Source: Rhipicephalus microplus | Lineage: Eukaryota > Arthropoda > Arachnida > Ixodida > Ixodidae | NCBI RefSeq assembly: GCF_043290135.1 | Contig: NC_134710.1 | Span: 138,828,332 to 138,892,331, forward strand | Reading direction: 5' to 3' | Length of the DNA stretch: 64,000 bases | Shown here: positions 21,147 through 34,223 of the stretch, in pieces | How positions within the stretch are numbered: the first letter of the stretch is position 1 | Layout: every line of letters begins with the position of its first letter | Program-made: the position numbers and the translations under genes | The notes under the pieces: generated by a model | Told to the model about the DNA's origin: nothing | The model's database searches: none | Seen by the model: the letters and a program-made list of their open reading frames with translations, nothing else

Positions 21147-21843
21147 GAAAATCGACATTTTACAACACAATCTATAACGAACTGCAAGCGATTTCTATCT
21201 TTTCAAGTTACCGTTAACGGCTTATGCAGCGTGTTATATTATCCTGGTAAAAAACTTCGAAGGTACGTGACAATAATGTCTGTTGTTCTCCGGCAGAGAG
21301 CTTGCTCTGTTCCTTCGCTGGGGCGCACCAGCACGGGCGCACCAACGTTCACGCACAGCTCTGTGTGCAATTGCGGGCCGCCGCCACCGGCCATGCTCGT
21401 AAGTCATTTTCTGTAACTTAACGAACGTCTGTTGCGTCGGCTTTTATAACTGAGTGGCACACGAGGGACCGACATAAAGCAGGAATATTGGAATGCCCAT
21501 TAATGCTATTGTAACCTGCCACGGTGGTCTCGTGGCAAAGGCACTCGGATGCTGACCCGCAAGTCACGCCCCCCCCCCACCCCCGCCCTGTTCCTTCTTT
21601 GAACAAAAATAAAAGAAAAAATAAAGGAAGGATGAGAAAAAAAAATAGAGTATGTCACGCGCACTGGGTGCAACATTTAAACACATGTGCGCACGCATCA
21701 AATTTTGATTGCCTATATACGTAAGGTCATGTGCGCGATTGATACGAGCAACCAAACACGTCGCAAAATTAAACAACTCTCTCCTTCTCCCTACGTTCCT
21801 TCTCTGCAATAAAAAAGAGAAATTTCGAAAAGTAAAAGAAGGT

Positions 21844-21961
21844 GCCATCAGCACTCGGTGTTCCCAGGTGGTCTCCCTCCCAAGTACTGACCGAGCCCAA
21901 TGCTGCTTAGCTTCGGTGATCGGACGAGAACCGGCGCATTCAGCATGGTATGGCCGATGGC
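21844..21961 (-). rRNA. 5S ribosomal RNA gene
   Basis: No difference from the reference copy noticed. Confidence 0.97.
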
Positions 21962-22660
21962 GAAAATCGACATTTTACAACACAATCTATAACGAACTGC
22001 AAGCGATTTCTATCTTTTCAAGTTACCGTTAACGGCTTATGCAGCGTGTTATATTATCCTGGTAAAAAACTTCGAAGGTACGTGACAATAATGTCTGTTG
22101 TTCTCCGGCAGAGAGCTTGCTCTGTTCCTTCGCTGGGGCGCACCAGCACGGGCGCACCAACGTTCACGCACAGCTCTGTGTGCAATTGCGGGCCGCCGCC
22201 ACCGGCCATGCTCGTAAGTCATTTTCTGTAACTTAACGAACGTCTGTTGCGTCGGCTTTTATAACTGAGTGGCACACGAGGGACCGACATAAAGCAGGAA
22301 TATTGGAATGCCCATTAATGCTATTGTAACCTGCCACGGTGGTCTCGTGGCAAAGGCACTCGGATGCTGACCCGCAAGTCACGCCCCCCCCCCCCACCCC
22401 CGCCCTGTTCCTTCTTTGAACAAAAATAAAAGAAAAGATAAAGGATGGATGAGAAAAAAAAATAGAGTATGTCACGCGCACTGGGTGCAACATTTAAACA
22501 CATGTGCGCACGCATCAAATTTTGATTGCCTATATACATAAGGTCATGTGCGCGATTGATACGGGCAACCAAACACGTCGCAAAATTAAACAACTCTCTC
22601 CTTCTCCCTACGTTCCTTCTCTGCAATAAAAAAGAGAAATTTCGAAAAGTAAAAGAAGGT

Positions 22661-22778
22661 GCCATCAGCACTCGGTGTTCCCAGGTGGTCTCCCTCCCAA
22701 GTACTGACCGAGCCCAATGCTGCTTAGCTTCGGTGATCGGACGAGAACCGGCGCATTCAGCATGGTATGGCCGATGGC
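22661..22778 (-). rRNA. 5S ribosomal RNA gene
   Basis: Gene matches the reference; spacer variant ATAAGG near 22540. Confidence 0.97.
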
Positions 22779-23481
22779 GAAAATCGACATTTTACAACAC
22801 AATCTATAACGAACTGCAAGCGATTTCTATCTTTTCAAGTTACCGTTAACGGCTTATGCAGCGTGTTATATTATCCTGGTAAAAAACTTCGAAGGTACGT
22901 GACAATAATGTCTGTTGTTCTCCGGCAGAGAGCTTGCTCTGTTCCTTCGCTGGGGCGCACCAGCACGGGCGCACCAACGTTCACGCACAGCTCTGTGTGC
23001 AATTGCGGGCCGCCGCCACCGGCCATGCTCGTAAGTCATTTTCTGTAACTTAACGAACGTCTGTTGCGTCGGCTTTTATAACTGAGTGGCACACGAGGGA
23101 CCGACATAAAGCAGGAATATTGGAATGCCCATTAATGCTATTGTAACCTGCCACGGTGGTCTCGTGGCAAAGGCACTCGGATGCTGACCCGCAAGTCACG
23201 CCCCCCCCCCCCCCCCCACCCCCGCCCTGTTCCTTCTTTGAACAAAAATAAAAGAAAAGATAAAGGAAGGATGAGAAAAAAAAATAGAGTATGTCACGCG
23301 CACTGGGTGCAACATTTAAACACATGTGCGCACGCATCAAATTTTGATTGCCTATATACGTAAGGTCATGTGCGCGATTGATACGGGCAACCAAACACGT
23401 CGCAAAATTAAACAACTCTCTCCTTCTCCCTACGTTCCTTCTCTGCAATAAAAAGAGAAATTTCGAAAAGTAAAAGAAGGT

Positions 23482-23599
23482 GCCATCAGCACTCGGTGTT
23501 CCCAGGTGGTCTCCCTCCCAAGTACTGACCGAGCCCAATGCTGCTTAGCTTCGGTGATCGGACGAGAACCGGCGCATTCAGCATGGTATGGCCGATGGC
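23482..23599 (-). rRNA. 5S ribosomal RNA gene
   Basis: Gene matches the reference; the downstream T6 backup run is shortened to T5 near 23450. Confidence 0.97.
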
Positions 23600-24301
23600 G
23601 AAAATCGACATTTTACAACACAATCTATAACGAACTGCAAGCGATTTCTATCTTTTCAAGTTACCGTTAACGGCTTATGCAGCGTGTTATATTATCCTGG
23701 TAAAAAACTTCGAAGGTACGTGACAATAATGTCTGTTGTTCTCCGGCAGAGAGCTTGCTCTGTTCCTTCGCTGGGGCGCACCAGCACGGGCGCACCAACG
23801 TTCACGCACAGCTCTGTGTGCAATTGCGGGCCGCCGCCACCGGCCATGCTCGTAAGTCATTTTCTGTAACTTAACGAACGTCTGTTGCGTCGGCTTTTAT
23901 AACTGAGTGGCACACGAGGGACCGACATAAAGCAGGAATATTGGAATGCCCATTAATGCTATTGTAACCTGCCACGGTGGTCTCGTGGCAAAGGCACTCG
24001 GATGCTGACCCGCAAGTCACGCCCCCCCCCCCCCCCACCCCCGCCCTGTTCCTTCTTTGAACAAAAATAAAAGAAAAGATAAAGGAAGGATGAGAAAAAA
24101 AAATAGAGTATGTCACGCGCACTGGGTGCAACATTTAAACACATGTGCGCACGCATCAAATTTTGATTGCCTATATACGTAAGGTCATGTGCGCGATTGA
24201 TACGGGCAACCAAACACGTCGCAAAATTAAACAACTCTCTCCTTCTCCCTACGTTCCTTCTCTGCAATAAAAAAGAGAAATTTCGAAAAGTAAAAGAAGG
24301 T

Positions 24302-24419
24302 GCCATCAGCACTCGGTGTTCCCAGGTGGTCTCCCTCCCAAGTACTGACCGAGCCCAATGCTGCTTAGCTTCGGTGATCGGACGAGAACCGGCGCATTCA
24401 GCATGGTATGGCCGATGGC
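24302..24419 (-). rRNA. 5S ribosomal RNA gene
   Basis: No difference from the reference copy noticed. Confidence 0.97.
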
Positions 24420-25118
24420 GAAAATCGACATTTTACAACACAATCTATAACGAACTGCAAGCGATTTCTATCTTTTCAAGTTACCGTTAACGGCTTATGC
24501 AGCGTGTTATATTATCCTGGTAAAAAACTTCGAAGGTACGTGACAATAATGTCTGTTGTTCTCCGGCAGAGAGCTTGCTCTGTTCCTTCGCTGGGGCGCA
24601 CCAGCACGGGCGCACCAACGTTCACGCACAGCTCTGTGTGCAATTGCGGGCCGCCGCCACCGGCCATGCTCGTAAGTCATTTTCTGTAACTTAACGAACG
24701 TCTGTTGCGTCGGCTTTTATAACTGAGTGGCACACGAGGGACCGACATAAAGCAGGAATATTGGAATGCCCATTAATGCTATTGTAACCTGCCACGGTGG
24801 TCTCGTGGCAAAGGCACTCGGATGCTGACCCGCAAGTCACGCCCCCCCCCCCCACCCCCGCCCTGTTCCTTCTTTGAACAAAAATAAAAGAAAAGATAAA
24901 GGAAGGATGAGAAAAAAAAATAGAGTATGTCACGCGCACTGGGTGCAACATTTAAACACATGTGCGCACGCATCAAATTTTGATTGCCTATATACGTAAG
25001 GTCATGTGCGCGATTGATACGGGCAACCAAACACGTCGCAAAATTAAACAACTCTCTCCTTCTCCCTACGTTCCTTCTTTGCAATAAAAAAGAGAAATTT
25101 CGAAAAGTAAAAGAAGGT

Positions 25119-25236
25119 GCCATCAGCACTCGGTGTTCCCAGGTGGTCTCCCTCCCAAGTACTGACCGAGCCCAATGCTGCTTAGCTTCGGTGATCGGAC
25201 GAGAACCGGCGCATTCAGCATGGTATGGCCGATGGC
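25119..25236 (-). rRNA. 5S ribosomal RNA gene
   Basis: No difference from the reference copy noticed. Confidence 0.97.
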
Positions 25237-25938
25237 GAAAATCGACATTTTACAACACAATCTATAACGAACTGCAAGCGATTTCTATCTTTTCAAGTTA
25301 CCGTTAACGGCTTATGCAGCGTGTTATATTATCCTGGTAAAAAACTTCGAAGGTACGTGACAATAATGTCTGTTGTTCTCCGGCAGAGAGCTTGCTCTGT
25401 TCCTTCGCTGGGGCGCACCAGCACGGGCGCACCAACGTTCACGCACAGCTCTGTGTGCAATTGCGGGCCGCCGCCACCGGCCATGCTCGTAAGTCATTTT
25501 CTGTAACTTAACGAACGTCTGTTGCGTCGGCTTTTATAACTGAGTGGCACACGAGGGACCGACATAAAGCAGGAATATTGGAATGCCCATTAATGCTATT
25601 GTAACCTGCCACGGTGGTCTCGTGGCAAAGGCACTCGGATGCTGACCCGCAAGTCACGCCCCCCCCCCCCCCCACCCCCGCCCTGTTCCTTCTTTGAACA
25701 AAAATAAAAGAAAAGATAAAGGAAGGATGAGAAAAAAAAATAGAGTATGTCACGCGCACTGGGTGCAACATTTAAACACATGTGCGCACGCATCAAATTT
25801 TGATTGCCTATATACGTAAGGTCATGTGCGCGATTGATACGGGCAACCAAACACGTCGCAAAATTAAACAACTCTCTCCTTCTCCCTACGTTCCTTCTCT
25901 GCAATAAAAAAGAGAAATTTCGAAAAGTAAAAGAAGGT

Positions 25939-26056
25939 GCCATCAGCACTCGGTGTTCCCAGGTGGTCTCCCTCCCAAGAACTGACCGAGCCCAATGCTG
26001 CTTAGCTTCGGTGATCGGACGAGAACCGGCGCATTCAGCATGGTATGGCCGATGGC
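25939..26056 (-). rRNA. 5S ribosomal RNA gene
   Basis: One change at RNA nt 77 (plus T to A at 25980), just outside box C. Confidence 0.96.
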
Positions 26057-26753
26057 GAAAATCGACATTTTACAACACAATCTATAACGAACTGCAAGCG
26101 ATTTCTATCTTTTCAAGTTACCGTTAACGGCTTATGCAGCGTGTTATATTATCCTGGTAAAAAACTTCGAAGGTACGTGACAATAATGTCTGTTGTTCTC
26201 CGGCAGAGAGCTTGCTCTGTTCCTTCGCTGGGGCGCACCAGCACGGGCGCACCAACGTTCACGCACAGCTCTGTGTGCAATTGCGGGCCGCCGCCACCGG
26301 CCATGCTCGTAAGTCATTTTCTGTAACTTAACGAACGTCTGTTGCGTCGGCTTTTATAACTGAGTGGCACACGAGGGACCGACATAAAGCAGGAATATTG
26401 GAATGCCCATTAATGCTATTGTAACCTGCCACGGTGGTCTCGTGGCAAAGGCACTCGGATGCTGACCCGCAAGTCACGCCCCCCCCCCACCCCCGCCCTG
26501 TTCCTTCTTTGAACAAAAATAAAAGAAAAGATAAAGGAAGGATGAGAAAAAAAAATAGAGTATGTCACGCGCACTGGGTGCAACATTTAAACACATGTGC
26601 GCACGCATCAAATTTTGATTGCCTATATACATAAGGTCATGTGCGCGATTGATACGGGCAACCAAACACGTCGCAAAATTAAACAACTCTCTCCTTCTCC
26701 CTACGTTCCTTCTCTGCAATAAAAAAGAGAAATTTCGAAAAGTAAAAGAAGGT

Positions 26754-26871
26754 GCCATCAGCACTCGGTGTTCCCAGGTGGTCTCCCTCCCAAGTACTGA
26801 CCGAGCCCAATGCTGCTTAGCTTCGGTGATCGGACGAGAACCGGCGCATTCAGCATGGTATGGCCGATGGC
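26754..26871 (-). rRNA. 5S ribosomal RNA gene
   Basis: Gene matches the reference; spacer variant ATAAGG near 26633. Confidence 0.97.
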
Positions 26872-27570
26872 GAAAATCGACATTTTACAACACAATCTAT
26901 AACGAACTGCAAGCGATTTCTATCTTTTCAAGTTACCGTTAACGGCTTATGCAGCGTGTTATATTATCCTGGTAAAAAACTTCGAAGGTACGTGACAATA
27001 ATGTCTGTTGTTCTCCGGCAGAGAGCTTGCTCTGTTCCTTCGCTGGGGCGCACCAGCACGGGCGCACCAACGTTCACGCACAGCTCTGTGTGCAATTGCG
27101 GGCCGCCGCCACCGGCCATGCTCGTAAGTCATTTTCTGTAACTTAACGAACGTCTGTTGCGTCGGCTTTTATAACTGAGTGGCACACGAGGGACCGACAT
27201 AAAGCAGGAATATTGGAATGCCCATTAATGCTATTGTAACCTGCCACGGTGGTCTCGTGGCAAAGGCACTCAGATGCTGACCCGCAAGTCACGCCCCCCC
27301 CCCCCACCCCCGCCCTGTTCCTTCTTTGAACAAAAATAAAAGAAAAAATAAAGGAAGGATGAGAAAAAAAAATAGAGTATGTCACGCGCACTGGGTGCAA
27401 CATTTAAACACATGTGCGCACGCATCAAATTTTGATTGCCTATATACGTAAGGTCATGTGCGCGATTGATACGGGCAACCAAACACGTCGCAAAATTAAA
27501 CAACTCTCTCCTTCTCCCTACGTTCCTTCTCTGCAATAAAAAAGAGAAATTTCGAAAAGTAAAAGAAGGT

Positions 27571-27688
27571 GCCATCAGCACTTGGTGTTCCCAGGTGGTC
27601 TCCCTCCCAAGTACTGACCGAGCCCAATGCTGCTTAGCTTCGGTGATCGGACGAGAACCGGCGCATTCAGCATGGTATGGCCGATGGC
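27571..27688 (-). rRNA. 5S ribosomal RNA gene
   Basis: G106 to A, shared with the copies at 31660 and 38088. Confidence 0.96.
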
Positions 27689-28391
27689 GAAAATCGACAT
27701 TTTACAACACAATCTATAACGAACTGCAAGCGATTTCTATCTTTTCAAGTTACCGTTAACGGCTTATGCAGCGTGTTATATTATCCTGGTAAAAAACTTC
27801 GAAGGTACGTGACAATAATGTCTGTTGTTCTCCGGCAGAGAGCTTGCTCTGTTCCTTCGCTGGGGCGCACCAGCACGGGCGCACCAACGTTCACGCACAG
27901 CTCTGTGTGCAATTGCGGGCCGCCGCCACCGGCCATGCTCGTAAGTCATTTTCTGTAACTTAACGAACGTCTGTTGCGTCGGCTTTTATAACTGAGTGGC
28001 ACACGAGGGACCGACATAAAGCAGGAATATTGGAATGCCCATTAATGCTATTGTAACCTGCCACGGTGGTCTCGTGGCAAAGGCACTCGGATGCTGACCC
28101 GCAAGTCACGCCCCCCCCCCCCCCCCACCCCCGCCCTGTTCCTTCTTTGAACAAAAATAAAAGAAAAGATAAAGGAAGGATGAGAAAAAAAAATAGAGTA
28201 TGTCACGCGCACTGGGTGCAACATTTAAACACATGTGCGCACGCATCAAATTTTGATTGCCTATATACGTAAGGTCATGTGCGCGATTGATACGGGCAAC
28301 CAAACACGTCGCAAAATTAAACAACTCTCTCCTTCTCCCTACGTTCCTTCTCTGCAATAAAAAAGAGAAATTTCGAAAAGTAAAAGAAGGT

Positions 28392-28509
28392 GCCATCAGC
28401 ACTCGGTGTTCCCAGGTGGTCTCCCTCCCAAGTACTGACCGAGCCCAATGCTGCTTAGCTTCGGTGATCGGACGAGAACCGGCGCATTCAGCATGGTATG
28501 GCCGATGGC
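28392..28509 (-). rRNA. 5S ribosomal RNA gene
   Basis: No difference from the reference copy noticed. Confidence 0.97.
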
Positions 28510-29210
28510 GAAAATCGACATTTTACAACACAATCTATAACGAACTGCAAGCGATTTCTATCTTTTCAAGTTACCGTTAACGGCTTATGCAGCGTGTTAT
28601 ATTATCCTGGTAAAAAACTTCGAAGGTACGTGACAATAATGTCTGTTGTTCTCCGGCAGAGAGCTTGCTCTGTTCCTTCGCTGGGGCGCACCAGCACGGG
28701 CGCACCAACGTTCACGCACAGCTCTGTGTGCAATTGCGGGCCGCCGCCACCGGCCATGCTCGTAAGTCATTTTCTGTAACTTAACGAACGTCTGTTGCGT
28801 CGGCTTTTATAACTGAGTGGCACACGAGGGACCGACATAAAGCAGGAATATTGGAATGCCCATTAATGCTATTGTAACCTGCCACGGTGGTCTCGTGGCA
28901 AAGGCACTCGGATGCTGACCCGCAAGTCACGCCCCCCCCCCCCCCACCCCCGCCCTGTTCCTTCTTTGAACAAAAATAAAAGAAAAGATAAAGGAAGGAT
29001 GAGAAAAAAAAATAGAGTATGTCACGCGCACTGGGTGCAACATTTAAACACATGTGCGCACGCATCAAATTTTGATTGCCTATATACGTAAGGTCATGTG
29101 CGCGATTGATACGGGCAACCAAACACGTCGCAAAATTAAACAACTCTCTCCTTCTCCCTACGTTCCTTCTCTGCAATAAAAAAGAGAAATTTCGAAAAGT
29201 AAAAGAAGGT

Positions 29211-29328
29211 GCCATCAGCACTCGGTGTTCCCAGGTGGTCTCCCTCCCAAGTACTGACCGAGCCCAATGCTGCTTAGCTTCGGTGATCGGACGAGAACCG
29301 GCGCATTCAGCATGGTATGGCCGATGGC
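29211..29328 (-). rRNA. 5S ribosomal RNA gene
   Basis: Gene matches the reference; the spacer upstream of this gene has a small private change near 29405 (GGCTTTTCAG in place of GGCTTATGCAG). Confidence 0.97.
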
Positions 29329-30024
29329 GAAAATCGACATTTTACAACACAATCTATAACGAACTGCAAGCGATTTCTATCTTTTCAAGTTACCGTTAAC
29401 GGCTTTTCAGCGTGTTATATTATCCTGGTAAAAAACTTCGAAGGTACGTGACAATAATGTCTGTTGTTCTCCGGCAGAGAGCTTGCTCTGTTCCTTCGCT
29501 GGGGCGCACCAGCACGGGCGCACCAACGTTCACGCACAGCTCTGTGTGCAATTGCGGGCCGCCGCCACCGGCCATGCTCGTAAGTCATTTTCTGTAACTT
29601 AACGAACGTCTGTTGCGTCGGCTTTTATAACTGAGTGGCACACGAGGGACCGACATAAAGCAGGAATATTGGAATGCCCATTAATGCTATTGTAACCTGC
29701 CACGGTGGTCTCGTGGCAAAGGCACTCGGATGCTGACCCGCAAGTCACGCCCCCCCCCCCCCCCCGCCCTGTTCCTTCTTTGAACAAAAATAAAAGAAAA
29801 GATAAAGGAAGGATGAGAAAAAAAAATAGAGTATGTCACGCGCACTGGGTGCAACATTTAAACACATGTGCGCACGCATCAAATTTTGATTGCCTATATA
29901 CGTAAGGTCATGTGCGCGATTGATACGGGCAACCAAACACGTCGCAAAATTAAACAACTCTCTCCTTCTCCCTACGTTCCTTCTCTGCAATAAAAAAGAG
30001 AAATTTCGAAAAGTAAAAGAAGGT

Positions 30025-30141
30025 GCCATCAGCACTCGGTGTTCCCAGGTGGTCTCCCTCCCAAGTACTGACCGAGCCCAATGCTCTTAGCTTCGGTGAT
30101 CGGACGAGAACCGGCGCATTCAGCATGGTATGGCCGATGGC
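30025..30141 (-). pseudogene. 5S gene with a one-base box A deletion
   Basis: 117 nt; C57 is missing (minus GCTAAGAGC in place of GCTAAGCAGC), inside the box A part of the internal promoter and in a conserved loop region. The same deletion is in the 5S gene split by element 1. It is probably a poorly transcribed or nonfunctional copy, but I cannot test expression. Confidence 0.8.
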
Positions 30142-30840
30142 GAAAATCGACATTTTACAACACAATCTATAACGAACTGCAAGCGATTTCTATCTTTTCA
30201 AGTTACCGTTAACGGCTTATGCAGCGTGTTATATTATCCTGGTAAAAAACTTCGAAGGTACGTGACAATAATGTCTGTTGTTCTCCGGCAGAGAGCTTGC
30301 TCTGTTCCTTCGCTGGGGCGCACCAGCACGGGCGCACCAACGTTCACGCACAGCTCTGTGTGCAATTGCGGGCCGCCGCCACCGGCCATGCTCGTAAGTC
30401 ATTTTCTGTAACTTAACGAACGTCTGTTGCGTCGGCTTTTATAACTGAGTGGCACACGAGGGACCGACATAAAGCAGGAATATTGGAATGCCCATTAATG
30501 CTATTGTAACCTGCCACGGTGGTCTCGTGGCAAAGGCACTCGGATGCTGACCCGCAAGTCACGCCCCCCCCCCCCCACCCCCGCCCTGTTCCTTCTTTGA
30601 ACAAAAATAAAAGAAAAGATAAAGGAAGGATGAGAAAAAAAATAGAGTATGTCACGCGCACTGGGTGCAACATTTAAACACATGTGCGCACGCATCAAAT
30701 TTTGATTGCCTATATACGTAAGGTCATGTGCGCGATTGATACGGGCAACCAAACACGTCGCAAAATTAAACAACTCTCTCCTTCTCCCTACGTTCCTTCT
30801 CTGCAATAAAAAAGAGAAATTTCGAAAAGTAAAAGAAGGT

Positions 30841-30958
30841 GCCATCAGCACTCGGTGTTCCCAGGTGGTCTCCCTCCCAAGTACTGACCGAGCCCAATGC
30901 TGCTTAGCTTCGGTGATCGGACGAGAACCGGCGCATTCAGCATGGTATGGCCGATGGC
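30841..30958 (-). rRNA. 5S ribosomal RNA gene
   Basis: No difference from the reference copy noticed. Confidence 0.97.
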
Positions 30959-31659
30959 GAAAATCGACATTTTACAACACAATCTATAACGAACTGCAAG
31001 CGATTTCTATCTTTTCAAGTTACCGTTAACGGCTTATGCAGCGTGTTATATTATCCTGGTAAAAAACTTCGAAGGTACGTGACAATAATGTCTGTTGTTC
31101 TCCGGCAGAGAGCTTGCTCTGTTCCTTCGCTGGGGCGCACCAGCACGGGCGCACCAACGTTCACGCACAGCTCTGTGTGCAATTGCGGGCCGCCGCCACC
31201 GGCCATGCTCGTAAGTCATTTTCTGTAACTTAACGAACGTCTGTTGCGTCGGCTTTTATAACTGAGTGGCACACGAGGGACCGACATAAAGCAGGAATAT
31301 TGGAATGCCCATTAATGCTATTGTAACCTGCCACGGTGGTCTCGTGGCAAAGGCACTCGGATGCTGACCCGCAAGTCACGCCCCCCCCCCCCCCACCCCC
31401 GCCCTGTTCCTTCTTTGAACAAAAATAAAAGAAAAGATAAAGGAAGGATGAGAAAAAAAAATAGAGTATGTCACGCGCACTGGGTGCAACATTTAAACAC
31501 ATGTGCGCACGCATCAAATTTTGATTGCCTATATACGTAAGGTCATGTGCGCGATTGATACGGGCAACCAAACACGTCGCAAAATTAAACAACTCTCTCC
31601 TTCTCCCTACGTTCCTTCTCTGCAATAAAAAAGAGAAATTTCGAAAAGTAAAAGAAGGT

Positions 31660-31777
31660 GCCATCAGCACTTGGTGTTCCCAGGTGGTCTCCCTCCCAAG
31701 TACTGACCGAGCCCAATGCTGCTTAGCTTCGGTGATCGGACGAGAACCGGCGCATTCAGCATGGTATGGCCGATGGC
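31660..31777 (-). rRNA. 5S ribosomal RNA gene
   Basis: G106 to A variant. Confidence 0.96.
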
Positions 31778-32476
31778 GAAAATCGACATTTTACAACACA
31801 ATCTATAACGAACTGCAAGCGATTTCTATCTTTTCAAGTTACCGTTAACGGCTTATGCAGCGTGTTATATTATCCTGGTAAAAAACTTCGAAGGTACGTG
31901 ACAATAATGTCTGTTGTTCTCCGGCAGAGAGCTTGCTCTGTTCCTTCGCTGGGGCGCACCAGCACGGGCGCACCAACGTTCACGCACAGCTCTGTGTGCA
32001 ATTGCGGGCCGCCGCCACCGGCCATGCTCGTAAGTCATTTTCTGTAACTTAACGAACGTCTGTTGCGTCGGCTTTTATAACTGAGTGGCACACGAGGGAC
32101 CGACATAAAGCAGGAATATTGGAATGCCCATTAATGCTATTGTAACCTGCCACGGTGGTCTCGTGGCAAAGGCACTCGGATGCTGACCCGCAAGTCACGC
32201 CCCCCCCCCCCACCCCCGCCCTGTTCCTTCTTTGAACAAAAATAAAAGAAAAGATAAAGGAAGGATGAGAAAAAAAAATAGAGTATGTCACGCGCACTGG
32301 GTGCAACATTTAAACACATGTGCGCACGCATCAAATTTTGATTGCCTATATACATAAGGTCATGTGCGCGATTGATACGGGCAACCAAACACGTCGCAAA
32401 ATTAAACAACTCTCTCCTTCTCCCTACGTTCCTTCTCTGCAATAAAAAAGAGAAATTTCGAAAAGTAAAAGAAGGT

Positions 32477-32594
32477 GCCATCAGCACTCGGTGTTCCCAG
32501 GTGGTCTCCCTCCCAAGTACTGACCGAGCCCAATGCTGCTTAGCTTCGGTGATCGGACGAGAACCGGCGCATTCAGCATGGTATGGCCGATGGC
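32477..32594 (-). rRNA. 5S ribosomal RNA gene
   Basis: Gene matches the reference; spacer variant ATAAGG near 32354. Confidence 0.97.
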
Positions 32595-33291
32595 GAAAAT
32601 CGACATTTTACAACACAATCTATAACGAACTGCAAGCGATTTCTATCTTTTCAAGTTACCGTTAACGGCTTATGCAGCGTGTTATATTATCCTGGTAAAA
32701 AACTTCGAAGGTACGTGACAATAATGTCTGTTGTTCTCCGGCAGAGAGCTTGCTCTGTTCCTTCGCTGGGGCGCACCAGCACGGGCGCACCAACGTTCAC
32801 GCACAGCTCTGTGTGCAATTGCGGGCCGCCGCCACCGGCCATGCTCGTAAGTCATTTTCTGTAACTTAACGAACGTCTGTTGCGTCGGCTTTTATAACTG
32901 AGTGGCACACGAGGGACCGACATAAAGCAGGAATATTGGAATGCCCATTAATGCTATTGTAACCTGCCACGGTGGTCTCGTGGCAAAGGCACTCGGATGC
33001 TGACCCGCAAGTCACGCCCCCCCCCCACCCCCGCCCTGTTCCTTCTTTGAACAAAAATAAAAGAAAAGATAAAGGAAGGATGAGAAAAAAAAATAGAGTA
33101 TGTCACGCGCACTGGGTGCAACATTTAAACACATGCGCGCACGCATCAAATTTTGATTGCCTATATACGTAAGGTCATGTGCGCGATTGATACGGGCAAC
33201 CAAACACGTCGCAAAATTAAACAACTCTCTCCTTCTCCCTACGTTCCTTCTCTGCAATAAAAAAGAGAAATTTCGAAAAGTAAAAGAAGGT

Positions 33292-33409
33292 GCCATCAGC
33301 ACTCGGTGTTCCCAGGTGGTCTCCCTCCCAAGTACTGACCGAGCCCAATGCTGCTTAGCTTCGGTGATCGGACGAGAACCGGCGCATTCAGCATGGTATG
33401 GCCGATGGC
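33292..33409 (-). rRNA. 5S ribosomal RNA gene
   Basis: No difference from the reference copy noticed. Confidence 0.97.
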
Positions 33410-34108
33410 GAAAATCGACATTTTACAACACAATCTATAACGAACTGCAAGCGATTTCTATCTTTTCAAGTTACCGTTAACGGCTTATGCAGCGTGTTAT
33501 ATTATCCTGGTAAAAAACTTCGAAGGTACGTGACAATAATGTCTGTTGTTCTCCGGCAGAGAGCTTGCTCTGTTCCTTCGCTGGGGCGCACCAGCACGGG
33601 CGCACCAACGTTCACGCACAGCTCTGTGTGCAATTGCGGGCCGCCGCCACCGGCCATGCTCGTAAGTCATTTTCTGTAACTTAACGAACGTCTGTTGCGT
33701 CGGCTTTTATAACTGAGTGGCACACGAGGGACCGACATAAAGCAGGAATATTGGAATGCCCATTAATGCTATTGTAACCTGCCACGGTGGTCTCGTGGCA
33801 AAGGCACTCGGATGCTGACCCGCAAGTCACGCCCCCCCCCCCACCCCCGCCCTGTTCCTTCTTTGAACAAAAATAAAAGAAAAGATAAAGGAAGGATGAG
33901 AAAAAAAAAATAGAGTATGTCACGCGCACTGGGTGCAACATTTAAACACATGTGCGCACGCATCAAATTTTGATTGCCTATATACGTAATGTCATGTGCG
34001 CGATTGATACGGGCAACCAAACACGTCGCAAAATTAAACAACTCTCTCCTTCTCCCTACGTTCCTTCTCTGCAATAAAAAAGAGAAATTTCGAAAAGTAA
34101 AAGAAGGT

Positions 34109-34223
34109 GCCATCAGCACTCGGTGTTCCCAGGTGGTCTCCCTCCCAAGTACTGACCGAGCCCAATGCTGCTTAGCTTCGGTGATCGGACGAGAACCGGC
34201 GCATTCAGCATGGTATGGCCGAT
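34109..34223 (-). pseudogene. 5S gene split by element 2: 3' part (nt 4-118)
   Basis: Consensus 5S from about nt 4 to the end, with an intact internal control region, fused to the poly(A) end of element 2. Confidence 0.95.
34206..34223. repeat. Target-site duplication, element 2, 3' copy
   Basis: CAGCATGGTATGGCCGAT, repeated at 37363-37380; 17-18 bp, with the last T ambiguous against the poly(A) end. Confidence 0.92.

Larger units (their letters stand above)
15400..34223 (-). repeat. 5S rDNA tandem array, block 2
   Basis: Twenty-two intact 5S genes between the 5S stub of element 1 and the 5S gene split by element 2. Unit structure is as in block 1 and I see no other gene in the spacers. Private and shared variants are interspersed: GTAAGG to ATAAGG in the spacer next to the 5S copies at 22661, 26754 and 32477; an extra A replacing G in the A-rich stretch near 21620 and 27346; G106 to A in the 5S copies at 27571 and 31660. 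Such mosaics are expected from unequal exchange and gene conversion. Confidence 0.97.
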
